Shown here: positions 42,896 to 50,784 of the stretch, in pieces | Layout: every line of letters starts with the position of its first letter | Numbering within the stretch: position 1 is the stretch's first letter | Assembly: GCA_900542495.1 (NCBI GenBank) | Contig: UQNW01000006.1 | Location: 84,750-148,749, forward strand | Length of the DNA stretch: 64,000 bases | DNA from: an uncultured Roseburia sp. | GTDB taxonomy: Bacteria; Bacillota; Clostridia; Lachnospirales; Lachnospiraceae | Reading direction: 5' to 3' | Position numbers and translations under genes: made by a program | Notes under the pieces: generated by a model | Told to the model about the DNA's origin: nothing | The model's database searches: none | Seen by the model: only the letters and a program-made list of their open reading frames with translations

Positions 42896-44008
42896 TTAAA
42901 ATTTTCCTACTTTTGTAAGTTTCTTTGGAAGCTTCGGAAGTTTTCCTTCCACCGCAACAATTGCAGATTCCTCACATGCAGAAACACATTTTCCACACTG
43001 TTCACACATATCCTGGTCGATCATATGAATGAATTTTGACTTTCCGATAATCGCATCCTCATCACATTCATCGATACAGTCTCCACAGCCGGTACATACA
43101 TCCGGTAAAATGACATATACAGCTTCTGCTTTATAACATACACCTGCTGAACATGATTTTTTCTTAATGTGTTCCATAAAGTCATCCTGATAGAGCGCGA
43201 TCGCACTTAACAGTGGACGTGGCATGTTCTTTCCGAACGGACAGTATGCTCCAACTTCAATCAGTTCTCCGACATCATTGATCAGATCAAGATCGGTCTG
43301 CTTTGCTTTTCCGCATGTCATCTCCTCTGTAATCTGTTTAAACTGCGAAGTACCCTCTCTGCAAAGCACACATTTGCCGCAGGAATCTTCCCATGACATT
43401 GCCATGAGTTTTTTTACAGTATCCACAATACAGGATTCTTTTCCAAAAACAGTAACAGAACTGCTTGATGTTCCCTCTGGTATTACGTACTCTGCAAGTG
43501 ACTGTGGTTTTACAAATTCACCTTTTAAACCGCCAAAAAGAACCGCTTTTGCATCAGAAGCAGCTACAATGTCGCTTAACTTTGTTCCGGCTGCAACCTG
43601 TTTTATTTCTGTTTCTTTTCCTTCAAGTCCATCCTTGTTCACTGCAACAAAGCAATCCTCTTTTCCGGTTGCTTTTGCATAGGCTGCCTCCGGTTTTACA
43701 ACATTTACTTCCATTCCGTCATAAACTGCCACATAACCGTCTGCTATCATCGGACGAGGAAGCTTTCCTTCTAACACCTGTGCAACTGCATATGGATTAC
43801 CGAGTGTCGGGCTTTTTATCGCGTATTTCACTTCGCCTTCTAAGCCCTCTACTGTTTCATTTTCCGGCAGAAGGTAAAGTATCTTTGCATCCCCTGCCAG
43901 TGCCTTCATCCCGGCTTTCACTTCTTCCAAATGATTTTTCATAAGGTACATGGAAACCGGTGCAAATCTGTCATCTGCATTACAACTGCATACAAATAAT
44001 TTTTCCAT
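42896..44008 (-). CDS. NuoF-like iron-sulfur protein lacking the FMN/NADH domain
   Basis: A 370-residue protein. Residues 1-190 resemble the edge of the NuoF/HydB flavin domain and the SLBB fold (GGLKGEFVKPQSLAEY), but the FMN-binding GRGGAGFPTG loop is absent. Residues 195-290 are the NuoF C-terminal cluster domain (EDSCGKCVLCREGT and later CPFG). Two ferredoxin clusters follow (CTGCGDCIDECDED, CEQCGKCVSACEES). It overlaps the previous stop codon by one base (TAATG), so it is co-translated with the NuoG/GltD-like protein and likely forms a complex, passing electrons to the nearby flavoprotein. Confidence 0.85.
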   Translation of the reverse strand: MEKLFVCSCNADDRFAPVSMYLMKNHLEEVKAGMKALAGDAKILYLLPENETVEGLEGEVKYAIKSPTLGNPYAVAQVLEGKLPRPMIADGYVAVYDGMEVNVVKPEAAYAKATGKEDCFVAVNKDGLEGKETEIKQVAAGTKLSDIVAASDAKAVLFGGLKGEFVKPQSLAEYVIPEGTSSSSVTVFGKESCIVDTVKKLMAMSWEDSCGKCVLCREGTSQFKQITEEMTCGKAKQTDLDLINDVGELIEVGAYCPFGKNMPRPLLSAIALYQDDFMEHIKKKSCSAGVCYKAEAVYVILPDVCTGCGDCIDECDEDAIIGKSKFIHMIDQDMCEQCGKCVSACEESAIVAVEGKLPKLPKKLTKVGKF

Positions 44009-46128
44009 TATTGTGCTCCTCCTTCCTCTGATGCATAATCACTCCAGAACTTCTGAGGTGCGATCTGCAGTCTCAAATCACATTGCAGACATCTCTCAGC
44101 TTCGCATCCTGCACCGTCACAGCCTAATCCCAAGTCCATAGGCTCAAAATTGTTAATTCTGTCACAAACTTCTGTTACCTGTGGTGCGACTCTGTCGGCT
44201 CTCTGCTCCTTCGTTGCTTTTCCAATACATGGATCGGCATTCTGGCAAGGTGCAAGCTCTTCGTCAATATTTCCGTCTCCGCCTAAGTATTTATCAATCT
44301 CACTTACAACGGTTCTCGCTTCTGCGATAGAAAGAATGACAGAACGTGTTCCTGTCACGCAGTCTCCGGCTGCATAAATTCCTTCTACAGGTGTTGCCCA
44401 GGTTGTATCGTCTGCTACAATTCTGCCTCTCTCTAATGGAAGTCCAAATGCTTCTGATACTTCCGGATGCTGTCCGACTGCAAAAATAATGGTATCTGCC
44501 GGAAGAATTTCATCGGAATTTTCTTCTTTCTCGATCACTGCTTTGCCATTTTCAAAATAGAAGTTCTTTACGCCAGTCACAGAAAGACCTGTCACTTTGC
44601 CATTTTCACTTGTGATCTCATTAAATGTCTTAGAGTTGTAAATTAAAATTCCATCCTCTTTTGCCCATTCCACTTCTTCATCGGATGCGGTCATTTTATC
44701 TGCTGCTTCCAGACAGGTCATGCGTACTTCCTTCGCGCCAAGACGAAGTGCACTTTCCGCACAGTCAATAGCAACGTTTCCACCACCAAGGACAACTACT
44801 TTTTCTCCAACAGGCATTGGATGTCCTTCATTGATCGCGCGTAAAAACTCTGCATTCAGATATACATCCGGCAAATCATTTCCAGCTAATGGAAGTTTAT
44901 TTCCTGCATGCGTTCCGATTGCTGCAAACACTGCATCATATCCCTGCTCTTTTAATGCCGTTGCAGATTCTACGCTGCTGTTGCATACGATTTTTACACC
45001 GATGCTCTCAATTTCTTTTATTTCACGGTCAAGCACTTCTCTTGGAAGTCTGTAAGACGGAATACCATAACGCATCTGTCCGCCTGCTTTTTCCAATTTT
45101 TCAAAAATAGTAACTTCATGACCGAGTTTTCTTAAATAATAAGCTGCGGTAAGACCAGCAGGACCGGAACCAATGATTGCAACTTTTTTGCCGGTATCCG
45201 GTTTCTGGAAGGATTTTTCTTTCCAGCTTCCATCATCCTGACTTGCTGCAAATCTCTTTAAGTTACGGATAGATACCGGATTATCAAGTCCGTTTCTCTT
45301 ACACTGTAATTCACAGTTATGTACACAGATGTAACCTAATGTCTCCGGGAAAGGAGCTTTCTCTCTCACCGTTGCTGCTGCCGCTGCATAATTGCCTTCT
45401 CTGATAAAACGGATATATTTCGGTACATTAATATGTGCCGGACATCCTTCCATACATGGAACCAATGTATTCTCACGGGATAATCCCTCTTTAAATACGC
45501 CGATCTTGTCACGGATTGAACCGGTTGGACAGACTTCCACACAGGCTCCACAGAAACGGCAGCCTGCTTCTTCTAAACTGCCTCCATTAATGACAACCTG
45601 CATTCTTCCATCCACTTTTTTGAAGGTAAGTGCTCCGACTCCGCGAAGTTCACCACACGCACGCACGCAGCGTCCGCATAAAATACAACGATACATCTCA
45701 TGCAGCATCAGTGGATTTTCTTCATTTGCCGGCACACGGATCTTCTGTTCACGCAGATCACGTCCGGTATCTCCTACATACTGGGAAATAGATGCCAGCT
45801 GGCATTTTCCATACTTTGGACATCCGGTACATTCACTTGGATGTGTTTTAAACATCAGATCTACAGACAATTTGCGGACTTTTTCTGCAAGCTCGTCTTT
45901 TGTATGAATTACCATTCCCTCTTCTACTTTTTTGGAACAGGAAGTGACCACTCCCTCTACTCCATCCTGTTTTACAACACATAAACGGCAGCCACCATTC
46001 TCGTGAAGATTTTCATGATGACATAAATGTGGAATATAGATTCCGTTATCAAGTGCAGCTTCGAGCACTGTTTTATTTTCATCTGCCACGATTTCATGAT
46101 CATCGATTACTAAATGAACCTGAGCCAT
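44008..46128 (-). CDS. NuoG-like ferredoxin / GltD-like FAD-NAD(P) oxidoreductase fusion
   Basis: A 706-residue fusion. Residues 1-80 form a [2Fe-2S] plant-type ferredoxin domain (CHHENLHENGGCRLC). Residues 80-215 carry the NuoG His/Cys cluster (HPSECTGCPKYGKC) and two [4Fe-4S] sites (CILCGRCVRAC, CRFCGACVEVCP). Residues 225-690 are GltD-like with FAD (IIGSGPAGLTAAYYL) and NAD(P) (VVLGGGNVAIDCA) domains. This supplies the pyridine-nucleotide site missing from the NuoF-like partner. Likely role: NAD(P)H oxidation feeding the fumarate-reductase-like flavoprotein, or a bifurcating variant. Confidence 0.87.
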   Translation of the reverse strand: MAQVHLVIDDHEIVADENKTVLEAALDNGIYIPHLCHHENLHENGGCRLCVVKQDGVEGVVTSCSKKVEEGMVIHTKDELAEKVRKLSVDLMFKTHPSECTGCPKYGKCQLASISQYVGDTGRDLREQKIRVPANEENPLMLHEMYRCILCGRCVRACGELRGVGALTFKKVDGRMQVVINGGSLEEAGCRFCGACVEVCPTGSIRDKIGVFKEGLSRENTLVPCMEGCPAHINVPKYIRFIREGNYAAAAATVREKAPFPETLGYICVHNCELQCKRNGLDNPVSIRNLKRFAASQDDGSWKEKSFQKPDTGKKVAIIGSGPAGLTAAYYLRKLGHEVTIFEKLEKAGGQMRYGIPSYRLPREVLDREIKEIESIGVKIVCNSSVESATALKEQGYDAVFAAIGTHAGNKLPLAGNDLPDVYLNAEFLRAINEGHPMPVGEKVVVLGGGNVAIDCAESALRLGAKEVRMTCLEAADKMTASDEEVEWAKEDGILIYNSKTFNEITSENGKVTGLSVTGVKNFYFENGKAVIEKEENSDEILPADTIIFAVGQHPEVSEAFGLPLERGRIVADDTTWATPVEGIYAAGDCVTGTRSVILSIAEARTVVSEIDKYLGGDGNIDEELAPCQNADPCIGKATKEQRADRVAPQVTEVCDRINNFEPMDLGLGCDGAGCEAERCLQCDLRLQIAPQKFWSDYASEEGGAQ

Positions 46129-46160
46129 TTTTCTCTCCTCAATCTCTCTTAAGTGTAACA

Positions 46161-46194
46161 GAGCAACCCTTGTTTCTTTGTAGCCGGGTTGCTC
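46161..46194 (-). promoter_or_regulatory. Intercistronic hairpin
   Basis: GAGCAACCC and GGGTTGCTC pair perfectly between the flavoprotein gene and the NuoG/GltD-like gene. With no U-run it may only reduce read-through or protect the upstream message, giving more flavoprotein than electron donor. Confidence 0.5.
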
Positions 46195-46229
46195 AAAAGT
46201 TATGTTTTTATATTATTTTCCGTTTTTAT

Positions 46230-47678
46230 TTACTCTTCGTCACAGTATGCTGCTGCGCCTTCTCCTGCGAAACGTCCTGTGTTCAGGCAATATCCCATTG
46301 TATTTCCTGGAAGAAGGAACATGTAGCTGTCTCCATAAATAGTACAGGTATCTGTTCCACATGCAAAAAGTCCTGGAATCTTCTTCCACTCGTCATTTAA
46401 TACTTCTGCATTGTCGTTGATCTTAATTCCACCAAGTGTTCCGTATCCGGATGGACGGAATGCTCCGGCATAGAAAGGAGCTTTTCTGATTGGTTTCATG
46501 AAACGACGATCTTTGAAGAACTGCTCATCATAGGAATCACACATATCGTTGTATTCATCAATGGTGTCCTCTAAAGCTTCCGGATCAATACCTAACATAT
46601 TTGCAAGTTCTTCGATAGAATCCGCTTTGTAAACATCAGGGTTCTTAGCTGCGATAGAATCATCCACGCACTGTTCAAAATCATCGATATTATCTGGATG
46701 ATGAACAAAGTTTGTAACATCAAGTCCTCTCTTTTTGTATCCTTTGATAATAGAAGAATCTAAAATAGAGAAACCGATTCTTTCCGGCTGGATTGCAATT
46801 GCATTTCCGGTAAAGGTTGTATTCTGCATTTCCTCTTCATTGATGAAACGACGGCCTTCTTTATTTACCATAAGGTTTGGCTGCATAAATGTAGCCGGGA
46901 TACAGTCTGGTCCCATATCAGAGTTTGGAAGGATGTAAATCATCTCGATATTCATATCTGTTGTTGCTGCACCGGCTTCCATTGCCATACGAATTCCGTC
47001 ACCTTTAAGACCTGGGATTGCAAAGTTGAACATATCTTTTCCCCAGGTATATCCCATACGCTCTTTGATCACCTGCGGGTTATCTCCTGCACCACCGGTT
47101 CCGATAATGACTGCTTTTGCACTTACTTCGATCTCTTCACCTGCTGCATCTTTTGCCATAACTCCGGCAACTTTTCCGTCTTTCATGATGATTTTTTCAA
47201 CGGTTGTGCTGTTGTAATACTCAACGCCAAGTTCTTTTCCTTTTTCCATCATGGCTTTGTTCATGATTGCTCCGCCGTTTCTTCCGATTCCGCCGTTAAC
47301 AGCTACGATATGCCATGTTGCTTCTGATTTTGGGAAATATTTATATGCACCTGCAAATTCTACTCCCATATCCTCAAGCCATTCGATTGTATCTTTGGAA
47401 TTTTCAAAATATTTTTTTACAAGATTTGCATCAACTCTCCAGTGTGTGTAATCCATAAACATTTTGAAAGCTTTCTCTACAGAAATATCAACCATCTGAG
47501 CCTGCTGCTGTCTTGTTCCGATACCGAGTGGTCCCATACCCATATTGGCAGCTCCACCAACAATATCTGCTTTGTTTAAAAGAATAACGCTTGCCCCGTC
47601 TTCTGCTGCCTGCACGCTTGCTGCAAGTCCGGAAGGACCTCCACCAACAACTACTACATCCGCTTCAAGTTTCTTCAT
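46230..47678 (-). CDS. FAD-dependent reductase, fumarate reductase/KstD-like
   Basis: A 482-residue FAD_binding_2 flavoprotein: ADVVVVGGGPSGLAASVQAA at the start, AVIIGTGGAGDNPQ in the middle and LFACGTDTCTIYGDSYMFLLPGNTMGYCLNTGRFAG at the end. It has no signal peptide and no FMN-binding or cytochrome domain, unlike periplasmic respiratory reductases, so it acts in the cytoplasm. Relatives reduce C=C bonds (fumarate, urocanate, enoates, steroids). It leads the operon with the Nuo-like proteins, its likely electron donors. The ATG at 47678 follows GGAGG. Substrate unknown. Confidence 0.88.
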   Translation of the reverse strand: MKKLEADVVVVGGGPSGLAASVQAAEDGASVILLNKADIVGGAANMGMGPLGIGTRQQQAQMVDISVEKAFKMFMDYTHWRVDANLVKKYFENSKDTIEWLEDMGVEFAGAYKYFPKSEATWHIVAVNGGIGRNGGAIMNKAMMEKGKELGVEYYNSTTVEKIIMKDGKVAGVMAKDAAGEEIEVSAKAVIIGTGGAGDNPQVIKERMGYTWGKDMFNFAIPGLKGDGIRMAMEAGAATTDMNIEMIYILPNSDMGPDCIPATFMQPNLMVNKEGRRFINEEEMQNTTFTGNAIAIQPERIGFSILDSSIIKGYKKRGLDVTNFVHHPDNIDDFEQCVDDSIAAKNPDVYKADSIEELANMLGIDPEALEDTIDEYNDMCDSYDEQFFKDRRFMKPIRKAPFYAGAFRPSGYGTLGGIKINDNAEVLNDEWKKIPGLFACGTDTCTIYGDSYMFLLPGNTMGYCLNTGRFAGEGAAAYCDEE

Positions 47679-47702
47679 TGTAAATACCTCCACCTTTTTA
47701 TT

Positions 47703-47720
47703 TTGTTAATTTTTTAACGT
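47703..47720 (-). promoter_or_regulatory. Rex-like motif before the flavoprotein operon
   Basis: TTGTTAATTTTTTAACGT fits TTGTTAANNNNTTAACAA at 12 of 14 positions and is 25 bases before the ATG. It nearly equals the sequence before the FMN reductase gene. Confidence 0.5.
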
Positions 47721-47808
47721 TTCAAGATTCAATGACCTCTGTATTTGATGTCCTTATTATACAATAGGAGCCTTTTTTCCGTCCAATAGCGAAAAGGCTT
47801 GTTTATTA

Positions 47809-47823
47809 ATAACTAAAAGTTAT
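47809..47823. promoter_or_regulatory. LysR-type box in the flavoprotein / LysR gap
   Basis: ATAACTAAAAGTTAT is a perfect inverted repeat with a T-N11-A core, the usual LysR-type binding pattern, lying between the two divergent genes. Confidence 0.6.
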
Positions 47824-47908
47824 AGGTTTTTTCGTCATCTTATGTTATAATTACCTTACGCATATATTTTTGTTAGAAACTGCGTCTACATATGAAGGGG
47901 GAAAAATA

Positions 47909-48823
47909 ATGCAATATAAAATAAGTTTTCAGCAGATCGATTATTTTCTGACTGTAGCTGACGTACTTAGTTTTACGGAAGCAGCCAGAATCCTTTACAT
48001 TTCACAGCCTGCCTTAAGCAAGCAGATCAATGTGATAGAAACCGAACTTGGTTTTCCACTTTTTGTCAGAAATAAACGTCATGTTGTGCTTACCCCGGAA
48101 GGAATTTCCCTCCACAGAGACTGGAAAAGTTTAAGCCAGAATATGGAATCTTCCATTTATAATGCAAAACTTTTGCGGAACCACGCATCCGGTGAACTTT
48201 ATATTGGCTGTTCGGATACTTTTGATTACAGTGATGTGCTGCCAAAACTTGTCCGGAATTTTATGAGTGATTATCCTCAGATTAATGTTGACGCCTCCAG
48301 CCATTCCTTTAAAACACTCAGGGAATCTCTTCTTGCTGATAAAATGGATATCATATTCACCCCGTATTTTGAGTTAGACGGTCTTACAGATGTCTCCTGG
48401 ATGAAGTTAAAAGACATTCCATTAAGCATTATTGTTCCGACCTGTAATCCACTCTCTGAAAAAGATTCTATTTCGCTTCGCGATCTGAAAAATGAATCTT
48501 TTATTTTAATTTCCCCAAAGGATTCCCAAAGCGGAACTGAACGAACACAGGCTTTATGCCGCCGTTGTGGTTTCAATTTAAAGAAAGTACGCTATGTGCC
48601 AAATGTTTCTTCCATGCAGCTTGCGGTGCAGAATGGTCTCGGCGTTGCGATCTGCAATTCAAAAATGTTTGAACATGATTCCGAAATGTGCAAAATTTAT
48701 CCTCTGGACATTACGCAGGACGATTCTTTTCTTGTCGCGGTCTGGAAAAAAGACAGACATAATGTAGCAGTCGATCTGTTCACGACACTTTTGCAGAATC
48801 AATTTACCCATATGATACATTGA
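47909..48823 (+). CDS. LysR family transcriptional regulator
   Basis: A 304-residue LysR-type regulator: winged HTH (residues 4-62, FTEAARILYISQPALSKQINVIETELGFPLF) and periplasmic-binding-like effector domain. The ATG at 47909 has GAAGGGGGAAAAATA upstream; the longer frame begins with TTG. It is divergent from the flavoprotein operon, the classical arrangement for a LysR activator and its target. Sixteen bases later the holo-ACP synthase gene begins, so both belong to one transcript. Confidence 0.93.
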   Translation: MQYKISFQQIDYFLTVADVLSFTEAARILYISQPALSKQINVIETELGFPLFVRNKRHVVLTPEGISLHRDWKSLSQNMESSIYNAKLLRNHASGELYIGCSDTFDYSDVLPKLVRNFMSDYPQINVDASSHSFKTLRESLLADKMDIIFTPYFELDGLTDVSWMKLKDIPLSIIVPTCNPLSEKDSISLRDLKNESFILISPKDSQSGTERTQALCRRCGFNLKKVRYVPNVSSMQLAVQNGLGVAICNSKMFEHDSEMCKIYPLDITQDDSFLVAVWKKDRHNVAVDLFTTLLQNQFTHMIH

Positions 48824-48839
48824 AAATGAGGAGACTTCC

Positions 48840-49223
48840 ATGATCGTTCAGATTGGTACCGATATTGTAGAAATAGAAAAATTAAAGTATTCCGTCACGA
48901 AAGAACCTTTCGCATCAGACCCTTTTATCCGGCACACTTTTACCGAAAAAGAAATCCGGCTTGCACTTTTACGGTCTGATCCGCTGTCTTTTTTTGCCAC
49001 AAGATTTGCCGGAAAGGAAGCCGTCTTTAAAGCACTGAATATTACCGGAGAAGATGTGCGGCTATCTGAAATCGAAATACTTTCGCAGGAAAATGGTCGT
49101 CCTTACGTCAGGCTTTATGGCAGTGCAAAAGAAACTGCAAAAGCACTTGGCATAAACAATATGCATCTCTCACTCTCTTATGAGGATCATTATGCGATTG
49201 CTTTTGCAGTTGCGGAAGATTAA
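48840..49223 (+). CDS. acpS: Holo-(acyl carrier protein) synthase
   Basis: A 127-residue AcpS-type phosphopantetheinyl transferase: GTDIVEIEKL with metal-binding Asp, and RFAGKEAVFKAL with the second acid and CoA-binding Lys, then LSLSYEDHYAIAFAV. It transfers the phosphopantetheine arm from CoA to a Ser of an acyl carrier protein. The general acpS of Firmicutes normally sits with alr or similar genes; this one follows a LysR gene in the catabolic island. The ACP-hydrolase fusion about 9 kb away is the obvious client. A weak terminator-like hairpin follows (49245-49277). Confidence 0.92.
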   Translation: MIVQIGTDIVEIEKLKYSVTKEPFASDPFIRHTFTEKEIRLALLRSDPLSFFATRFAGKEAVFKALNITGEDVRLSEIEILSQENGRPYVRLYGSAKETAKALGINNMHLSLSYEDHYAIAFAVAED

Positions 49224-49244
49224 AATGATTCTTTGCTTTTAGGC

Positions 49245-49277
49245 AATCTGCCGGCAAACTTAGCGGACAGATTTTTT
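49245..49277 (+). terminator. Possible terminator/attenuator after acpS
   Basis: AATCTGCCG pairs with CGGACAGATT (one bulged base) and is followed by TTTTT, 22 bases past the acpS stop and before the thioesterase gene. Confidence 0.5.
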
Positions 49278-49314
49278 GACACCCTAAGGGCTAATATATA
49301 CAGAAAAGGATTTT

Positions 49315-49743
49315 ATGAACATGCAGAAAAAAAAGATAGATTATCAGAAAATCATGGAAACAAGAAATGCCTCAAATGCTTTTGCCAATCTGATTGGTCT
49401 TAAGATCACCGAAATATCGGATGGTCACTGCACCTGTGAAATGGATATTACAGACGATATGAAAAATCCAATCCAGTCCGTACATGGCGGCGTGCTTTTT
49501 ACGATTGCCGATGTGACCGGTGGCGGTGCCGCTGCCTCCCACGGTTTTGACATCACAACTGTCGATTCTTCCTTTCACTATCTGCGTCCCGGAATCGGCA
49601 CAACAAAGCTGACTGCCACTGCACGGGAATTAAAGGCCGGACGCAACCTCTTAGTATATGATGTCTCCGTCGCTGACCAGAACAATACGGTTCTTGCTGA
49701 GGGAATCTTTACTTATATGAAACTAAAGGAAATCAGTCTGTAA
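49315..49743 (+). CDS. PaaI-type hotdog thioesterase
   Basis: A 142-residue hotdog-fold protein of the PaaI/4HBT group. SVHGGVLFTIADVTGGGAAASHG (about 55-77) is the family signature, with the HGG and Asp that help hydrolyse acyl-CoA or acyl-ACP thioesters. It lies downstream of acpS in the same direction, so it may free the acyl group from CoA or from the ACP-hydrolase, or rescue stalled thioesters. Two ATGs (49315, 49321) are both usable after AAAGGA. Its stop overlaps the convergent small HTH gene by 11 bases. Confidence 0.88.
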   Translation: MNMQKKKIDYQKIMETRNASNAFANLIGLKITEISDGHCTCEMDITDDMKNPIQSVHGGVLFTIADVTGGGAAASHGFDITTVDSSFHYLRPGIGTTKLTATARELKAGRNLLVYDVSVADQNNTVLAEGIFTYMKLKEISL

Positions 49744-49954
49744 CTTCTTTTTTATGTATCTCTCTGGAAATTTCTTCCGGAGATAATCTCAGTAATGCAC
49801 ACAATCTTAGAAATTCCTCCGCAAGCAGCGGTTCTTTATAATCCGGGCATAGTTTTTCTTCTGCGATCCCTGTCTTTTCTGAAAGCTCAGAAGCTGTGAT
49901 CTGATTTTCCCTCATATATGTAAGGATGTATTCTGTTACTCTGGACTTTTCCAT
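49733..49954 (-). CDS. Small helix-turn-helix protein
   Basis: A 73-residue protein resembling the core of an XRE-type HTH: ITASELSEKTGIAEEKLCPDYKEPLLAEEFLRLCALLRLSPEEI. The ATG follows AAGGAGCGGCGCAC, a good ribosome site, which supports a real gene. Its 3' end overlaps the thioesterase gene by 11 bases on the opposite strand. Target and role are unknown; it is probably unrelated to the catabolic island. Confidence 0.65.
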   Translation of the reverse strand: MEKSRVTEYILTYMRENQITASELSEKTGIAEEKLCPDYKEPLLAEEFLRLCALLRLSPEEISREIHKKEVTD

Positions 49955-49979
49955 GTGCGCCGCTCCTTGTCTTGTTTCA

Positions 49980-50088
49980 TTTATAGATAATTGTGAATTT
50001 ATAATTTACGTTATGAATGTTGTGAAAATACAACAAAATTTTCACAACTTAATTTACGTTTTGCATAAATTTATCAATTATCTATAAA
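49980..50088. repeat. 109-bp AT-rich palindromic element
   Basis: Ends read TTTATAGATAATTG and CAATTATCTATAAA; pairing continues through AATTTAT and TACGTT to a central GTTGTGAAAAT/ATTTTCACAAC hairpin. It lies between two divergent HTH genes; the remaining 180 bases to the next gene are AT-rich with no gene. Confidence 0.65.
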
Positions 50089-50269
50089 TTGATGTATATC
50101 TTTGCTTATTCATGTCAATTATATTCTTATATTTTAAGACTTTCAATCACATTTTTCTTTGATTTTCAGAATAAATTGACGGTCGAAAATATGTGAGATA
50201 TGATAGTTGTGATTACGAAACTGCCGAATCACGACTTCATTTTCAAACTATAGAAACAGGGGATTTTTT

Positions 50270-50605
50270 ATGCGAAATGAATTAATTCCAAAGGTATTAA
50301 AAGAATATAGAAAACGAAATCACTACACTGTAAAGGATGTTGCAGTCAAATTAAAGGAACACGAAATGGAGATCGCGCCAAAGACGATCTACGGCTGGGA
50401 AAGTGGTCAGGCGCAACCAACGGCTGACACACTGCTTCTTTTGTGTGAGATTTACAAGATCCCGGATATTTTAAGCTCATTTGGTTACGATCAGCCGGAT
50501 GATCCGGCGGCAACGCTGACCTACCATGAGCGGGAACTCATCCATGCATACCGGAGTCATCCCGATTTACAACATGCGGTAGATATTCTGCTCGACTGCG
50601 AATAA
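50270..50605 (+). CDS. XRE family helix-turn-helix regulator
   Basis: A 111-residue regulator. Residues 5-68 are a Cro/C1-type HTH (LIPKVLKEYRKRNHYTVKDVAVKLKEHEMEIAPKTIYGWESG), followed by a short C-terminal helix pair (LTYHERELIHAYRSHPDLQHAVDILL) seen in many clostridial HTH proteins. AGGGGATTTTTT precedes the ATG. It ends at a strong terminator before the ABC exporter genes, so it is transcribed alone; control of the exporter is possible but unproven. Confidence 0.88.
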   Translation: MRNELIPKVLKEYRKRNHYTVKDVAVKLKEHEMEIAPKTIYGWESGQAQPTADTLLLLCEIYKIPDILSSFGYDQPDDPAATLTYHERELIHAYRSHPDLQHAVDILLDCE

Positions 50606-50610
50606 AATGA

Positions 50611-50671
50611 AAAAAAGGTTTTTCTTCGAAAGTTTTCCTGTTCTGATTCTTTCGTGGGAAAACCTTTTTTT
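50611..50671 (+). terminator. Intrinsic terminator after the XRE gene
   Basis: AAAAAAGGTTTTTC pairs with GGGAAAACCTTTTTTT across an inner TTCGAAAG structure, giving a long stem and a run of T. Confidence 0.85.
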
Positions 50672-50784
50672 ATCCTGCTTTTACAGGTTGCAACTTTTCC
50701 TTAAGAAGTATAAAATAGAAGATACTCTGCGGTTTTTGGGTACTTTAAACATTGCCGCAGGATATCACTAAGGGAGATTTATTT

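Noticed and set aside
46230..47678. Treating the flavoprotein as an extracellular respiratory reductase like those with FMN-binding domains.
   Set aside because: It has no signal peptide, flavinylation motif or FMN-binding domain.
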